NCBI GenBank assembly: GCA_003971905.1
Contig: RSEE01000006.1
Location: 248,001-312,000, forward strand
Source of the DNA: Moniliella sp. 'wahieum'
Taxonomy: Eukaryota; Basidiomycota; Moniliellomycetes; Moniliellales; Moniliellaceae
Direction of reading: 5' to 3'
Length of the DNA: 64,000 nucleotides
Both the position numbers and the translations under genes were made by a program. Shown one piece after another: positions 32,001-43,914 of the stretch. The notes beneath the pieces are model-generated. The model searched no databases and was not told where the DNA came from. It saw only the letters and a list, made by a program, of their open reading frames with translations. Positions within the stretch are counted from its first letter, which is position 1. Each line of letters starts with the position of its first letter.

Positions 32001-33959
32001 GGACGCACATTCCCCGTGCAAGTGGAGCACCTCGAGGACGCGGTGGAATTGTGCAAATATGTGGTAGAGCCCAACTCGCAGTACGAGCGGAGGGACGTGA
32101 ACAAGAACGGAATGTCTGCCGCGCAGAAGAAGAGCAACCTGGCCAAACTGAAGCGCAGCAAGGATCTTGATGAAGACGTGGACGATGGAGAAGGAGACGG
32201 GGAAGAAGAGGAAGATGCAGCGGCACTGGCCTCCAGCTCAGGTTCGGGAGAAGGCCGCGTCTACTCGCCAAAGACGATTGAGATGATTGATCGGATGAAC
32301 CAGAATGTGGTCAACCACGAGCTGATCGTCAAGCTTCTGGAGCAGATCTGCTTTGATACGCCCGAGTACCAGCGGTTCAGCAAGGCCATCCTCGTTTTTA
32401 TGCCGGGGTTGGCCGACATTCGTGCCCTGCACGACGTGTTGATCGGGCATCCTCGCTTTGACCGCGGCTTCCGCATTTACCCGCTCCATTCGTCGCTCAG
32501 TAGTGACAGCCAGCAACAAGTGTTTGAAGTTCCGCCCGAAGGAACGCGCAAGATCGTCATCTCGACCAACATTGCTGAAACGGGTGTGACGATCCCGGAC
32601 GTGACGTGCGTTATTGACTCGGGGCGGCATCGGGAGATGCGGTTCGATGAGAAGCGCCAGATTTCGCGGTTGGTCGACTGCTTCATTGCCAAGTCGAACG
32701 CCAAGCAGCGCCGTGGCCGTGCGGGCCGTGTGCAGGAAGGGTTGTGCTTCCACCTATTTACCAAATTCCGTTATGAGCACCACATGGAGGAACACCCACT
32801 TCCCGAGATGCTACGCTTGTCGCTTCAAGATCTGGCACTCAAACTCAAGGTCATGAAATCAAGATTGGCACGTCGATTGAGAATGCCTTGTCGCAAGCGC
32901 TCGATCCCCCAACGGCTGTGAATGTGCAACGGGCTGTTGCCGCGCTGGTCGAAGTCAAAGCACTCACCACAACAGAGGAGATCACTCCGCTCGGCCGGCA
33001 CCTGAGCAAGCTTCCGCTCGACGTGCACATGGGCAAGTTCCTGCTTGTCGCCACGTCGATGCGATGCTTGGATGCGGCCCTGACCATCACAGCGGCGCTC
33101 AACGCCAAGTCGCCCTTTGTGGCGCCGCTGGGGAAGGAGAACCGTGCGGATGCGGCCAAGCAGGGCTTCAAAATTGCCGACTCGGACCTGTTGACGGTGG
33201 CGAATGCGTTTAACAGTTGGAAACGTGCGGTGGGGAACCACGTGGGTCGGCAATTCTGCCAAAAGAATTTCCTTTCGCCTCAAACGCTGGGCGAAATGGA
33301 AGAGCTACGGCAACAGTACTTGCTGTACCTGATCGACGCTGGATTCGTCTCGGTCCCGGGCGGCGCACGGAAAGAGCTGGCGCGAGTCCGGGTGCGCGGG
33401 TGGGGTCGGCCGCGGTTTACGGCGGTGCCAGCGGCATACAACGAGTATGGCTCCAGCGCCAGTATCATCCATGCGGCTGCGGCAGCAGGGCTGTACCCTA
33501 AGGTGGTGGCGCTCGAGAGAGCACGAATGCGATGCGCACGATTGGCAGCCAGCAACCGATCGCAATCCACCCAGCGTGAATGCACGCCGGCGGCTGGGGG
33601 ACGAGTTGCCGTCGAGCGTGCATCACTTGCTGTACTTTACGCTGCTGCGCAGCCGGCGCTTGTATGCGTGCGAGACGGCGCCGCTGGACGACCGGGCGCT
33701 GTTGCTGATGTGCGGGGAAGGGGAGCCACGGCTGGGGGCGCTGACGCTGGTGCTGGACAAGAAGGTGCGGGTGCGACTGGGCAGCCTGCGGTCGTTGGTG
33801 CTGCTCCTGGCGCTGCGCGAGCAGCTGGGACGCTTGCTCCGCAACTCGTTCCGCAATCCAGGCCAGGCCTGGAGTCCCCGCCAAGAATGGTTCTTTGCCG
33901 CTGCCATTCGCCTCCTCGGCATGGGCACCCCCGGCGACGCTCAGTTGCGTCCGGCATGA
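29045..33959 (+). CDS. DEAH-box RNA helicase of the DHX29/YLR419W (Ucp12) family
   Basis: ATP-dependent RNA helicase of about 1,400 residues; relatives assist ribosome-associated scanning or RNA remodelling in the cytoplasm. The N-terminal marker GFATTSVPK is followed by a Lys/Asp-rich linker, a helical segment [15 protein letters not shown], and an intron at about 29319-29382 before [19 protein letters not shown]-like segment ([15 protein letters not shown]) and a charged linker come next. The helicase core has motif [10 protein letters not shown], motif II DEVHER, motif [30 protein letters not shown] and motif [11 protein letters not shown]. The C-terminal part has the HA2 segment ([16 protein letters not shown]) and an OB-fold region ending at 33959. 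An acidic insert lies within the core (about 32160-32220). Frame breaks near 29140, 29560, 30650, 32860 and 33550 look like sequence errors. Its own start is missing because of the junction with eL27. Confidence 0.92.
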
Positions 33960-34234
33960 GTGCTGGTGGGAGCGGCATGACGATCATACATACAGGCAGA
34001 GAGGTCACATCTTCACACTCCTCTCTCCCCCCATTCAAGTCTCGAATGCATTTTATCGCTTGCCAGTCTATGCACACAACATGGTGCTTTCCGTAGCCAG
34101 TTCCCTCCTCATTAACTTTCACTGGTTGAGGGGACGTACTATTCACGCACGATATATACATTTCCGGTACTTCTTGTAGACATATACTTGCTTTCGCTCA
34201 ACCCGACGTCGCCAGAGACTGTGGCTTCTGGTCT

Positions 34235-35844
34235 TCAAAATGTAATCTGGATCGATCCTAAGTCAGAGTGCAAGCGCGTCTGGGACGGCACCTTCTCGAT
34301 CTCACAGCGGGATGGCAACGAAGTGGTGTCGAGCCGAGGAGCCTCCGCTTGGAACTGGGCATCATCATGAGAAACAGTAAAGACACAGCCTTCGTATTTC
34401 TCACCCAACAATGACTTCTGATGGTTCCAAGCCCAATCACGCGAAGAGTTCGCTTTCTCCCAGGCCACATGTACGCTGCCAGTGTCCGAGGTGGCATTGA
34501 CGGTACCGGCAAACGAGGGAGGGTACACTGTATACACCGATCCCGTTTCGCTCTCCAAAGTGGAAATGACGTGCTCAGCAGGGGTCGTCTTCACATCGTC
34601 CTCCGATTCTTCGTACTCGTCCGTAAAGGCGGCCTTAACCCACCCGAGATTCGAGGTAAGAGAAACTGTGGCCTCGTCTTTGCTTTTCGGGAACAGAACG
34701 GGGGTGAGACCCGCGACAGAGACAGTGCCCGTGTTGCTGTGAAGCGTAAGATGCTGGACCACAGCGGCCCTGGTAATCTTTACTGATCCCACATCCGCCT
34801 TCAGTTCCACCTTCGGCGCATGAATCTTGTCCACTGTCACAGTGCCGCTTTGTGACTGGAACAGGGCATAGGCCGCCGCACTCACCTGCCCAAACTCGAT
34901 CGTGCCCACGTCCGACTTGGCCACGAGAGTTTCGGTCTTGACCGCTCCGGGTGCCTGGATCGAGCCAGTACTAGACCAGAGCTGCAGGAGCTTCGTAATG
35001 GGAACAACCTAGAAGCAAAAGTACCATACAAGGTCAGTGGGTTGCACTCCTGCACTTATATCCGTCTCTGACAGGTTGTGAACGTACCCCCAACAATTGG
35101 ATGTTGCCGACCTTGACATTGACGTCCATTGCACCCACATCCAATGCCACATCCTCCGCAGTGAAGCTGGCCGCATCACCACGAACGTCGATCCGCTTAA
35201 GGGCGCCCCGCTCCGCGTCGTTTGCTTGAGGTAACTGGGCCGTGAGATCGACGTGGATGTTGTGGTAGGACGAGTGGAAAGGGTGATGGTTGGAATAGAC
35301 ACCGACGCCATGGGTACCCTTGGACGAATTGAGGGCAACGATGGTCAACTCATTCTCCAGCACCCACGCCTCGTCTGCCCACGCCTCGACGTGTACGGCG
35401 ACCGATCCGTTACTGCCCTCACCGAGAAGAGAAAAGGAAGTGAAATGGCGTGCACCAAAGCTGTGGAAAAAGAGCTGGTCGGGCGCGTCAAACGTCAAGT
35501 CGGCCGTACGCACATAACGGCGTTTCAGCCCGTCTCCCACGCGACCGTGGCGCGGCCGACGCACGTCGCTCCACTGCGCGGTGGCAAGGATGGCACCCTC
35601 GTCGGTCGGCACCGCAGGCGGCTTGCTCCGGGGAACATCGTGCCCGCTGTGCGAGCCACCAAACCAGTGGCCGGACCAGGCGAGATAAAACGTAACCAGC
35701 ATGGCCAGGCCCACAGCGTAGCCCAAGATCCGTCCCAGAGAGCGCCGCTTGGCAAGGTTCCGCGTACTCCCCATCCAGCGCGGCATGGGGTGGGCGGAGG
35801 CCGCGGGCACCGGCTGAGGAAGCAGGCTGGTTTGCTCTGTGCTC
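34235..35844 (-). CDS. Type II membrane protein with a repetitive beta-strand ectodomain, unknown function
   Basis: Starts MSTEQTSLLPQPVPAAS at 35844. After about 55 mostly basic residues there is one membrane segment, GYAVGLAMLVTFYLAW. The rest lies outside or in the lumen. Exon 1 ends at NIQLLG. An intron at about 35009-35086 precedes a second exon with regularly spaced short strands: SDVGTIEFG, SQSGTVTVDK, ADVGSVKI, SNTGTVSV, SETGSVYTVYP, SDTGSVHVAW and finally SDLGSIQITF. This periodic (T/V)G(T/S)(V/I) pattern resembles DUF4097-type putative adhesin beta-solenoids. It is intact apart from the intron. The start is divergent from APC11 and shares a 558-base promoter with a TATATATA motif near 35910. 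The function is unknown. Confidence 0.75.
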
Positions 35845-36402
35845 ATTGGGGATGCTTGCAGCTCAAAGGCGTGATGGGCAAGCGGGGGGATCGAGTAGAG
35901 GGGGGAAGCTGCGTATATATAACCACGAGGGTGACGGACGCTGTGCCCGAGGATATAATGGTGACTACTGAACGATCGACTGCGAAGCAACCCTCGCAGC
36001 TGCGGACCGCCCAGGTTGTCGCGCCCTGGCCCAGGGGCAGTGTGGGCAGCGCACGGGCCGGCATCTGATATTTTTTTGGCGTCCGGGGCCTCCCCTGATC
36101 TCGGCTGCCTTCGCCATCGCATCCACGGCGGCCGAATTCTTGGTCTTCAGCGGAGGCAGTGGTCCCACCATTCATGCGCCTGGGATTCGTGCCACTTTCC
36201 CCACCCCGGAGCTCGTGCCGGAGAGCCAAGCGACGGCGCGAAGCGGAAACCACGGCACGCCCTCCGATGACAAGGAGGAGGCTCTGTGCACGTGAACTTA
36301 CGTAACCACTGCGTTCCGCTTGCTCGCACGCGCTGCCCGTTGGTCGTGTTGATGGACGTGGCCAGTACAATCCACCTCCACCACGACGCAGCGGGCGGGA
36401 GG
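35845..36402. promoter_or_regulatory. Divergent promoter between the membrane protein gene and APC11
   Basis: 558 bases. A TATATATAA element at about 35912-35920 lies about 70 bases upstream of the membrane-protein ATG and is a plausible TATA box for it. No gene is supported within the interval. Confidence 0.5.
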
Positions 36403-36773
36403 ATGAAGGTGGATGTGACGGCGTGGCGCCGGTGGGGTACTGGGTATGGGACGTGAAGGATCCGGACGAAGTGTGCGGCATCTGTCAGAACAACTTTGAT
36501 GGCACTTGTGCCACTTGTCGCGTCCCGGGCGTCGACTGCCCCGTTTCGGTGGGGGTGTGTTCCCACGTGTTCCACACCCACTGCATCCAAACCTGGCTTC
36601 ACTCCAATGCGTTCTGCCCCATGTGCAAACGGTCTTGGCGTACGTCGGTTGCTGCCCCCTCCACTCCCCTCTTTTCCTCTCGTAGTATGCACCGCGCAGA
36701 GATTGACGTTAACTTGCCTCTGGCAGAGGATGACCCGGCTGCCACCCCCGGAGGGGCAGATATGCAACAGTAG
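36403..36773 (+). CDS. APC11: Anaphase-promoting complex RING-H2 subunit APC11
   Basis: Catalytic RING subunit of the APC/C ubiquitin ligase. It starts MKVDVTAWR at 36403; a one-base loss near 36427 then shifts to VGYWVWDVKDPDEVCGIC. The zinc ligands follow the RING-H2 order: CGIC, CATC, CPVS, CSHVFHTHCIQTWL and CPMCKRSW. The 3' end is uncertain. A CT-rich stretch from gtacgtcgg (about 36640) to ctcgtag (about 36685) looks like an intron, whereas direct read-through gives a tail ending GGADMQQ at 36773. The usual family length is about 85-120 residues, which fits both readings. Confidence 0.9.
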
Positions 36774-37866
36774 TCCGATCGACGAGGGTGGCTTAGGAAG
36801 TCTTGTGTCGACCTTCTACTTCCTGTATCCGGAATCCTGCCTCAACCCAGTGGGCGTACAACTTCCTGGTTATTGATTGTTCCTGTCGCTTTTGTGGTAC
36901 TGCACATTACCCCATAATCACCATGTTGCTGGGGTGGAGGCAAAGCGGTCCTAACAAGCATGTTCAATGTGGTCCAGCGCTTCGAGGCAGGCATGGAGAA
37001 AGTATGGTGGGGGTAACACGGGTTGTCAAGAGTTGGGGCCCTGCGGTAAACGTTACCACCCACACTCCTTCAATCTTCGGCTTCTGTCACGCCTTACAGG
37101 CAATACCGATGGCTCGGACATGCCCAGTGGGGGTGCGGTCCTGACCGGAGAGGCCAGGAAGTGGATACATTTTGAGAAGGAGAGCCGGTGTGGATTCAGG
37201 AGGAACCCTTAAATGATTAACAGCCGATGCTGGTGATCACAGAGGCTCGAGCGCAACTCTGAATCCATGCGCCGAGAGAGAAACGCATGGTTCCGTTCCC
37301 AGGACAGCATGCATGGCTACTAGTCTGGACCACGTCTATGTCACCCAGATGGAACTTCCTGGAACGTCTGATCGTCGCTATATCGAACAAACATCGCATA
37401 GAATAGAGAGCCTGGTGCATATCGATCATCATTGACTTCAACCTACTCTACTAAAGAGAGACGGCTGAAACTGATGCAGGAGCGGAGCAGGGTGACTGGT
37501 AAGGGCGAATGGGAAGGATCGGGGGGGTCAAACGTACACAGATCATGAAGGATCGTAAGAAGCTTGATGCAGGCCTGAGGTGCCAGAGCGAAGGGGAGGG
37601 TGCGATCAGGTCGATCAGGGAGGCATGGTACAGCGAGCAGGTTGTGGTATACTGAAGATGGCGGAGGGACTGGAAAGACCGGAGAAGGTGTATGCAGGTG
37701 CGACCTGGTGCGACTAGGCGCCTAGCGCCCCCAACGCACACTTACGTGCACAGTCTCAGGCATCATCTTTCTTCTCATCCAACTGCTTGTCCAGCTTCTC
37801 GTCGCTGGGCCGGTCGCTGGGCGGGAGGCATCAACAGCCGGCGCCATAAACCGATCGCCCACGTGC
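36774..37866. other. Intergenic between convergent APC11 and transporter genes
   Basis: About 1.1 kb of 3' flanks. Small ORFs on both strands have no recognisable domain, and I see no RNA gene. Confidence 0.4.
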
Positions 37867-39489
37867 TCACTCATCTTCGCCTTCGATTCGCTGGGTGCCC
37901 GAGGGTCTTGTGCCCACCACCGCATCCTCTTCAAACTTGGCTCCGTGCTCTTCCCTCCCAACCACAATCACGGCCAAAAGGTACGCACACACGACGCCCA
38001 GCAAGATGCCCGATACCGTGGCGTAATCGGGCAAGCGGGGTTTGTTGTCTGGCCCAGCGGGCTTACTGGGGTCAAAGCGGGGGTTGGCAATCGTAATGCC
38101 CTCACCACCGCGCGTCTCGATCTGCGCGGAGGAGGAGGAGACCATGTTACCCAGTTGGTAGGCCAGGCCACCATAGGTTGCCCGAAACCCAGGCGGTGAA
38201 ATCTCAGAGAGGTAGACCGGCACCACACCCCATGCGCCCTGCACGCCAAACTGGATCCAGAATGCGCCAGCAGCCAAACCACTAAAGCTGGTAGGCAGGA
38301 TCCAGGCAGGGATGAGTACACCCGAGAGTACGACAAAGATGGCCATGGTCAAACGACGGCCAAGCCATTGCGAAATGTATCCGGCCAGGGTACCGCCGAC
38401 AATGGCCCCGCAGTTGGAAATGATGGTGGCCTTGGAAGCCAGTTGGCTTGCCTCCTTGCTGGGCAGTGTGGCAAGCTTGACCTTCTCGATCATGGTAGGG
38501 TACAAGTCCTCTAATTACATAGTGGGACAGATCAGCCAAAAGTTGCATACAGAGAGATGTAGTGGGGAGGGAAAATGATATGAGACGTACGAGAAGAATG
38601 GCTGAGCCAGTTAAAGCCTGACATGAGGAGGATACCATAGATGCAGCGGATCCAGTGCTGCTTGAGCATGTCGCCCATGTCAGCGAGATACTTGCGGACC
38701 TTGGTCCGGGTCGAAGTATCGACACCCGCTTCGGCTGCTTCGCGCTGTGCCTTCTTGTGTTCAAGGAACAGTTCCGACTCCCACACGATCGCACGCACTC
38801 CAGCAGCAAAGAGTGAGAAAGCGGCGCCAAACCAGAAAAGGATCTTCCAGTTGCCTGTCCGGTTGACCACAGATACATTGACCGAGGCCGCCAAAAGGTA
38901 GCCCAGGGCGTAGCATTGCTGCAGCACGCCGCTGAACAGACCACGAGGGGCAGCGGGCATGTTCTCCAACGCAGTGGCTGTGGCCATGCCCCAAATTCCA
39001 CCTGGCAAGCGCGATCACATTAGTCTCGAGTCTTTTTTCGGGAAAGCAGAGGACCACGTACCCATAAAGATGCCAAAGAGCGAGCGCACAGCGAGGAAGG
39101 GCCCGTAAGATTTGCAGTAAGAGGTGGAGAGAGAGGAGCGGAAATGCAGAGAAGGTTGACAAAGAGGGGCCACTTGCGTCCAAAGCGGTCGGAGATGAGG
39201 CCAAAGATGACGGCACCAAGGGGGCGGAAGAGAAGGGTCAAGGTGATGGAGGTGGTAATGTCGTTGGTCGACTTGCCGTAGAGAGCGGAGAGGTGGGTGT
39301 TGGCGAGGCTCACAGAGAAGAAGTCAAGTGCGTCGCACGTCCAGGCGAGCATGCCGGTGATGAGGTAGATGTACTGCTTGAGGTTGAGCATACAGGCGAG
39401 CTTGATGAGGTTTTGGTCTCGCCGTGGCGGTCGGCGATGCGCTGGTCGCGCGTGGGCAGCTTGAAGAGCCCATGGGTGAAGTCGTACAT
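37867..39489 (-). CDS. Jen1-type monocarboxylate/proton symporter (major facilitator)
   Basis: Plasma-membrane carboxylic acid transporter (lactate, pyruvate or related acids). It begins MYDFTHGLFKLPTRDQR. The first helices include YLITGMLAWTCDALDFF and the loop signature GLISDRFGRKWPLF. The Jen1 family signature NWLSHSSQDLYPT is formed across an intron at about 38510-38590 (gtacgt donor). Further landmarks are FSGVLQQCYALGYLLA, a second signature loop GYISQWLGRRLTM, and VPVYLSEISPPGFR. A second intron near 39003-39062 lies between the fourth and fifth helices. The C-terminus GTRPSGTQRIEGEDE is cytosolic and acidic. Frame breaks near 39410 and 39150 are likely sequence errors. About 500 residues, normal for the family. 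The exact substrate is inferred from family only. Confidence 0.88.
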
Positions 39490-41236
39490 GGCGGCGCTGG
39501 GGAGGGTGGTGGTGGTGGTGGTGTGTGGGGGGGGGGGCGCCGGTTGGGCCTTATAAAGCCGAGGGAGAGCGCAGAGAGCGCGCGGGCGATCTCTACGCAG
39601 TGGCAACCTATTCGACCCTATTCGACACGCAGGCGTGTTCCTACTCTGCCCTGCCCTGCCTTGCTCCCCCTTGGCGCTAGTCTCGCACCGCCTGGGCCCG
39701 CCCCGCTGCGGCCCCGTGCATCCTCTCCGCAGGGGGCCAGTCAACTACTATCTCCCAATCTCCGCACCCAGCCCCCGCAGCCCCCGCCCGCACGCGGGGA
39801 TCACACAGGACACTGCCCCCCCGCCGCTTGCAAGTGCGAAAAAGCCGCTCCGACGCATTCTGGCTCGGCCCGTCGGCAGCAGCTGCCGGCCCTCCCTCCT
39901 CGCGTGCGGGGAGCGCATGGCAGTAGCCCAGTCTCATGCACCGTGCCACACATTCATCATGCATCATACATCATGCATCACGCGCCCTCATCCATTCGCG
40001 CGCATCGAGGCCCTCGTCTGCGGACACTGCCCCCCGGCCCATCGTGCTCCAATCGGTGCTGTGCCAGGCCTTGCCCCGCTTTTGCCGGGCAGGGCAGTGG
40101 CATGCCGATCGAGGATCGGTAGCAGACCGGATGCGAGTGCGTGGCTACGCGAGGAGAACATCTGCATCACACATCATCCATCTCATCGGCTGCGCCGTTT
40201 TGCCTGCGTCTTTCTTTTTTGACTAAAGCGCACTAAAGCTACTCCGTACTCATCCCCATCCCACCGGCTCAGAAGGCCCACAGCTGAGGCCCTCAGCACT
40301 GTGTTTGCCCGCCCCGCCCCGCCCCGCTTCAAGCTTCAAGCTAGTCAAGCCTCACCGGCCCCACCCAACCCGACGGCGGCAGCGGCTGTTTCCTCCGCAG
40401 GTCTTTGCACCGGAGCTGGCACCCTGCGGAGAAAAAGGGTATAAATACCTCTCGATAGGTGCTTTTTGCTTCCCACGTCCTCTGGCGGCCCTTACTTGTC
40501 TTGGCGTCCTTTGCGTCCCTGATGGGGTCAAGGGGATGCCGACGACACTGGTGGAGCGATGCCGTGACAAATACGAAGCGCGTTTGACGTTTGCGCCTGC
40601 TAGTCCTTTTACCGCGGTTAGCGGCGAGAGCCTCCAAACGCAACACGTATGCATAACACCGATTGAGCCGCTGATGCATGATGCATGATGCATGATGCTC
40701 CAATAGCCCCCGAGTGCGACACTCCGCATCCGCTCGCCGTGCCCGCGGGGAATCACCCGGCATCGGGGGAGTGTCCGCACCGCCTTTCCTGTCCTGCCGT
40801 GCTCTGCCGTGCTACGCAGTGCTTCGCAGTGCCCGCTTGACCGATTGAGTGGCCAGTGACTAGATGACCGGTGACTAGAACTAGCTAGTAACTAGTAACT
40901 AGTAACTAGCTAGTAACTAGTAATCGAAGTAATCAATGATTAGTACTTAGTGATCGATGATCGCTAATCCAATCCAAGGGCTCTGGTGCGCGGATTTGCG
41001 TGGAGCACATGGCAGAGGCGAGGCAATAATCACTAATCATCGATCAGAGCTCACCGGTCACCCAGTGCCGCTTGCCACAGGCTTCGTCGCGTAGAGCGGA
41101 ATGTGAACTGATTGCACCGAGTGCGGAATGGGATTCCCTCATTTAAGCGATTGCCGAGGCGCCTTCGCTTGTGTGCCACAGCCACTGGTCGCTGGAGTCC
41201 CTCCCCCGTCCACTGCCCGCGAGCGATGGGGATGGG
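39490..41236. other. Intergenic with CATCATG and TAACTAG repeat clusters
   Basis: About 1.75 kb. It contains CATCATGCAT-type repeats (39957-39982 and 40672-40697), a CTTCAAG pair (40326-40350), and a dense cluster of TGACTAG/TAACTAG copies followed by ATCGATGATCG (40855-40965). No conserved protein is visible. Confidence 0.5.
40855..40925. repeat. Cluster of TAACTAG/TGACTAG heptamers
   Basis: At least eight copies of T(A/G)ACTAG or CTAGTAAC are packed into about 70 bases, partly tandem (AGTAACTAGTAACTAG). The same heptamer appears singly or in small groups near 20525-20540, 26275-26300 and 11190, always between genes. Confidence 0.85.
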
Positions 41237-43914
41237 ATGACGCCCCCTTCTTGTCCCCATGGAGCGCTTCGTCTCTCCCTCGTCTGTTGCGCCCACCGCG
41301 CACGCGCCCATGCCCGCGCCCAGCCCCATCGGCCCAGCACCAAGCCTGCGATTGCGCCCCTGCCCGCCGCCACTGCGGCCCTTGTCGCAGCCAGCACCGC
41401 CTCACCCACCTCGCCGACGTGGCCCAGGCCCTCCTCCACAACGCCCTGGCCGCCCACGCAACCCGTGTATGTATCACGGTCCACCTGCACGACTGGCGCG
41501 TCGATGCACCGACAATGGCCCGGCATGTCCCTGGATCCTACCCTCGCCCAGCTGCGGGAGGAAGTGGAGGCGAACGCAGCGCCCAACCACTTTGCTCGCC
41601 GCGGCTGTTCTAGCCAAGCTGGACATCTGGACCCGCCCGCTGGACGACACGGTGCACGCCTCCTTACTCTTCGTTCGGGAAGAACCACTTTTCATTCGGC
41701 TCCGCTAGGCGTCGATCCTCATGTGCGGACCAAGGTGGTGGTGCGCGACTTGTTCCACTCGCTTCCCATCCGCCGCAAGGCGTTTCCGCGCCCTGAGGAC
41801 AAGGCTGCACTGCGTGCCCAGTGGGAACAGATCAAAAACCGCATCGCGTTGGTCTGCGTCCCACTTGCCTCAGCACCAATCAAGGTAGAACTCGTTCAGG
41901 CGTTGTCCTCATCCAAGGAAGGGTCCTCTTCCGTTCCCCGGCAAGTGCGGGTCTGTCTGGGCGTTACCGCGCCCTGCTTCAGCTTTCTTCGCCCGGGATC
42001 GAACTCACTTGGCTTGAGACGGCGGTCCACCTCCGTTCCGCCCCCTCTTCCCTTCAGATGGAAGGATTGGTGACGTGGCCGTCGGTGAAAGCGCCTAGCC
42101 TCGTGTACCTTAATGGGGAACTAATTCAACCTGATGCGCTTCTGTCTCAGTGGCTTGCCGAACGAGAACTCCACTTGAAGCCACACGCTCCCGTTGCCTT
42201 GAAACCCAAATCCTCCCCCTCACCTGACGCAGGGGATGGTCACCCAACCGCTCACTGCCTTCCTCACCTCCCTCGCAGCCTCCGTGCTGACTAGGACAGC
42301 TCCTGTGGTCGTGATCAGTATTACGCTTGACTTGGCATCGATCCCTCAAGGACCGGGTCAAGCCCAATTTCTCCAAAAGGCTATTGGGGCCGAATGGTAT
42401 TCCCTCTTACGCCATCGCTCCCCACTCAAGCGCCGACGCGATGCCCAGGAGGCCCACACTACTCACACTACCCATCCTACTACCTCCACCCACCCTGTTC
42501 ACCCCTCCTCTCCTGCTGCGCCGAGACGCTCGGCGCGCCTGCAATGTCTTCGTGCCCCTTGCCTCCGTGCCCCCGGTTGCACTGGCGTGGAGGGACCCAA
42601 GTACTCATCAAGTACACCTGGTCGATGCACGGACCGGGAATCGAGTGGAGCTCGAACCCCCTCCTCACGCAGTCAGACGCTTCGTAAACGTCTGCGGGAA
42701 GGATCCATTTCAAGTACTCCTCACCCATCTTCCCGGCCGCGTTGGTTGGACGACAGCCTTGCGTCGGTTCGTCGTCCTGGGTCGGCACTTCGGCCCCGAA
42801 CGACGGCAGAGCGGCCGGAAGGGCAGGACGATCCGGAGCCTGAACAAGAGCGAGAACGCGTGGTGGCCGATGCACCCCTGGAACTTCCCTGCGCTAATAC
42901 AGATAGTACACCCGCTGATCCATCTGCCGCCGATGTGACTGAGCTCGCCGACTTGGCCATCACACGTGCCGCTCTTGCCCTCGGCACGGCTGGTGGGCCA
43001 ATTTGAACGGAAATGTCTGTTGGCCGTGTTGCCGGCCAAGGGGGGAAGCATCCTTGTGGCGGTAGACCAGCACGCCGCGGACGAACGGGTAAGGGTGGAA
43101 ACGTTTTTTCGTTCGTACCTGCATGATTGTCGGTGCGGAGCCAAGTGGGAGGCGGGTCGGATCGAATTGATGGGTGAGGGGAGGGGCGACGAGCCCATCC
43201 GAAGTCGCACCTCTCCTGGACGCGGGCAGGGGGGCATGCCCCCCTCTCCCCCCGCTCCCATTGGAAGCCCAACTGACACCTTCGGCCTTAACTCGCGTTT
43301 GCGCATTGTGCGAAGGCAAGGAGGATCCGGGCTTGGCGGCTGTGTTTCGGAGTATGCTTCTTTATGGGTTCCAGCTCCAGCATGCACGAAGGCGGCATAG
43401 GATGAGCTGGACCCCGGCCTTGGTGGCAGAACGCTGAAGCGCGACGCGTTCGCTCGCTGGTCCCACGCTACCCCGCAAGCAATATTGTGCTCTCCATCCC
43501 TCTTCGCCGAGGGCAGCGTAGGCACAGCGGGAAGGGTGTACAAGGCGGATGGGGGTGGATGGTTCGTGTGCTATCTACCCCGCCACATGTCGATGAAGAA
43601 CACGGGGGGGGGGTGAAAAGAGACGGAGGAAGAGTTAGCACGTTTCTTCGCTTCCTGCCGCCCCGCTGCGTCACATCCTGGAGAGCAAAGCGTGTCGCGG
43701 TGCGATCATGTTTAACGATCGGCTGGACGAGGTTGAGGCCACGGCTCTTCTCACCCGCTTGGCCCAGACTCAGTTCCCTTTCCAGTGTGCCCATGGCCGG
43801 CCTTCTCTCGTTCCGCTCCTCCAGCTCACAGGGTCTGTGGACAAACCCACGGACCTGCCGCCGGCGGAGGCGGAGGTGGACTGGGAGGCGTTTGCAAGGG
43901 AGGGCATGGATTGA
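41237..43914 (+). CDS. MLH3: DNA mismatch repair protein MLH3 (MutL homologue)
   Basis: MutL-family ATPase/endonuclease that pairs with Mlh1 in mismatch repair and meiotic crossover resolution. The N-terminus reads KPAIAPLPAATAALV, then LTHLADVAQALLHNALAA. The GHKL ATP-site motif TDNGPGMSLDP is recovered across frames near 41505-41535, followed by the C-terminal ATPase motif KVVVRDLFHSLPIRRK. The C-terminal domain keeps every endonuclease motif: VDQHAADERVRVE (the DQHA-x2-E-x4-E metal site), KACRGAIMFND and FPFQCAHGRPS. The last exon ends at 43914. There are many frame changes and probably at least one intron (about 43440-43660). The start is uncertain; 41237 is the in-frame ATG upstream of the first conserved block. 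The middle (about 42100-42950) is poorly conserved linker. Confidence 0.85.
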
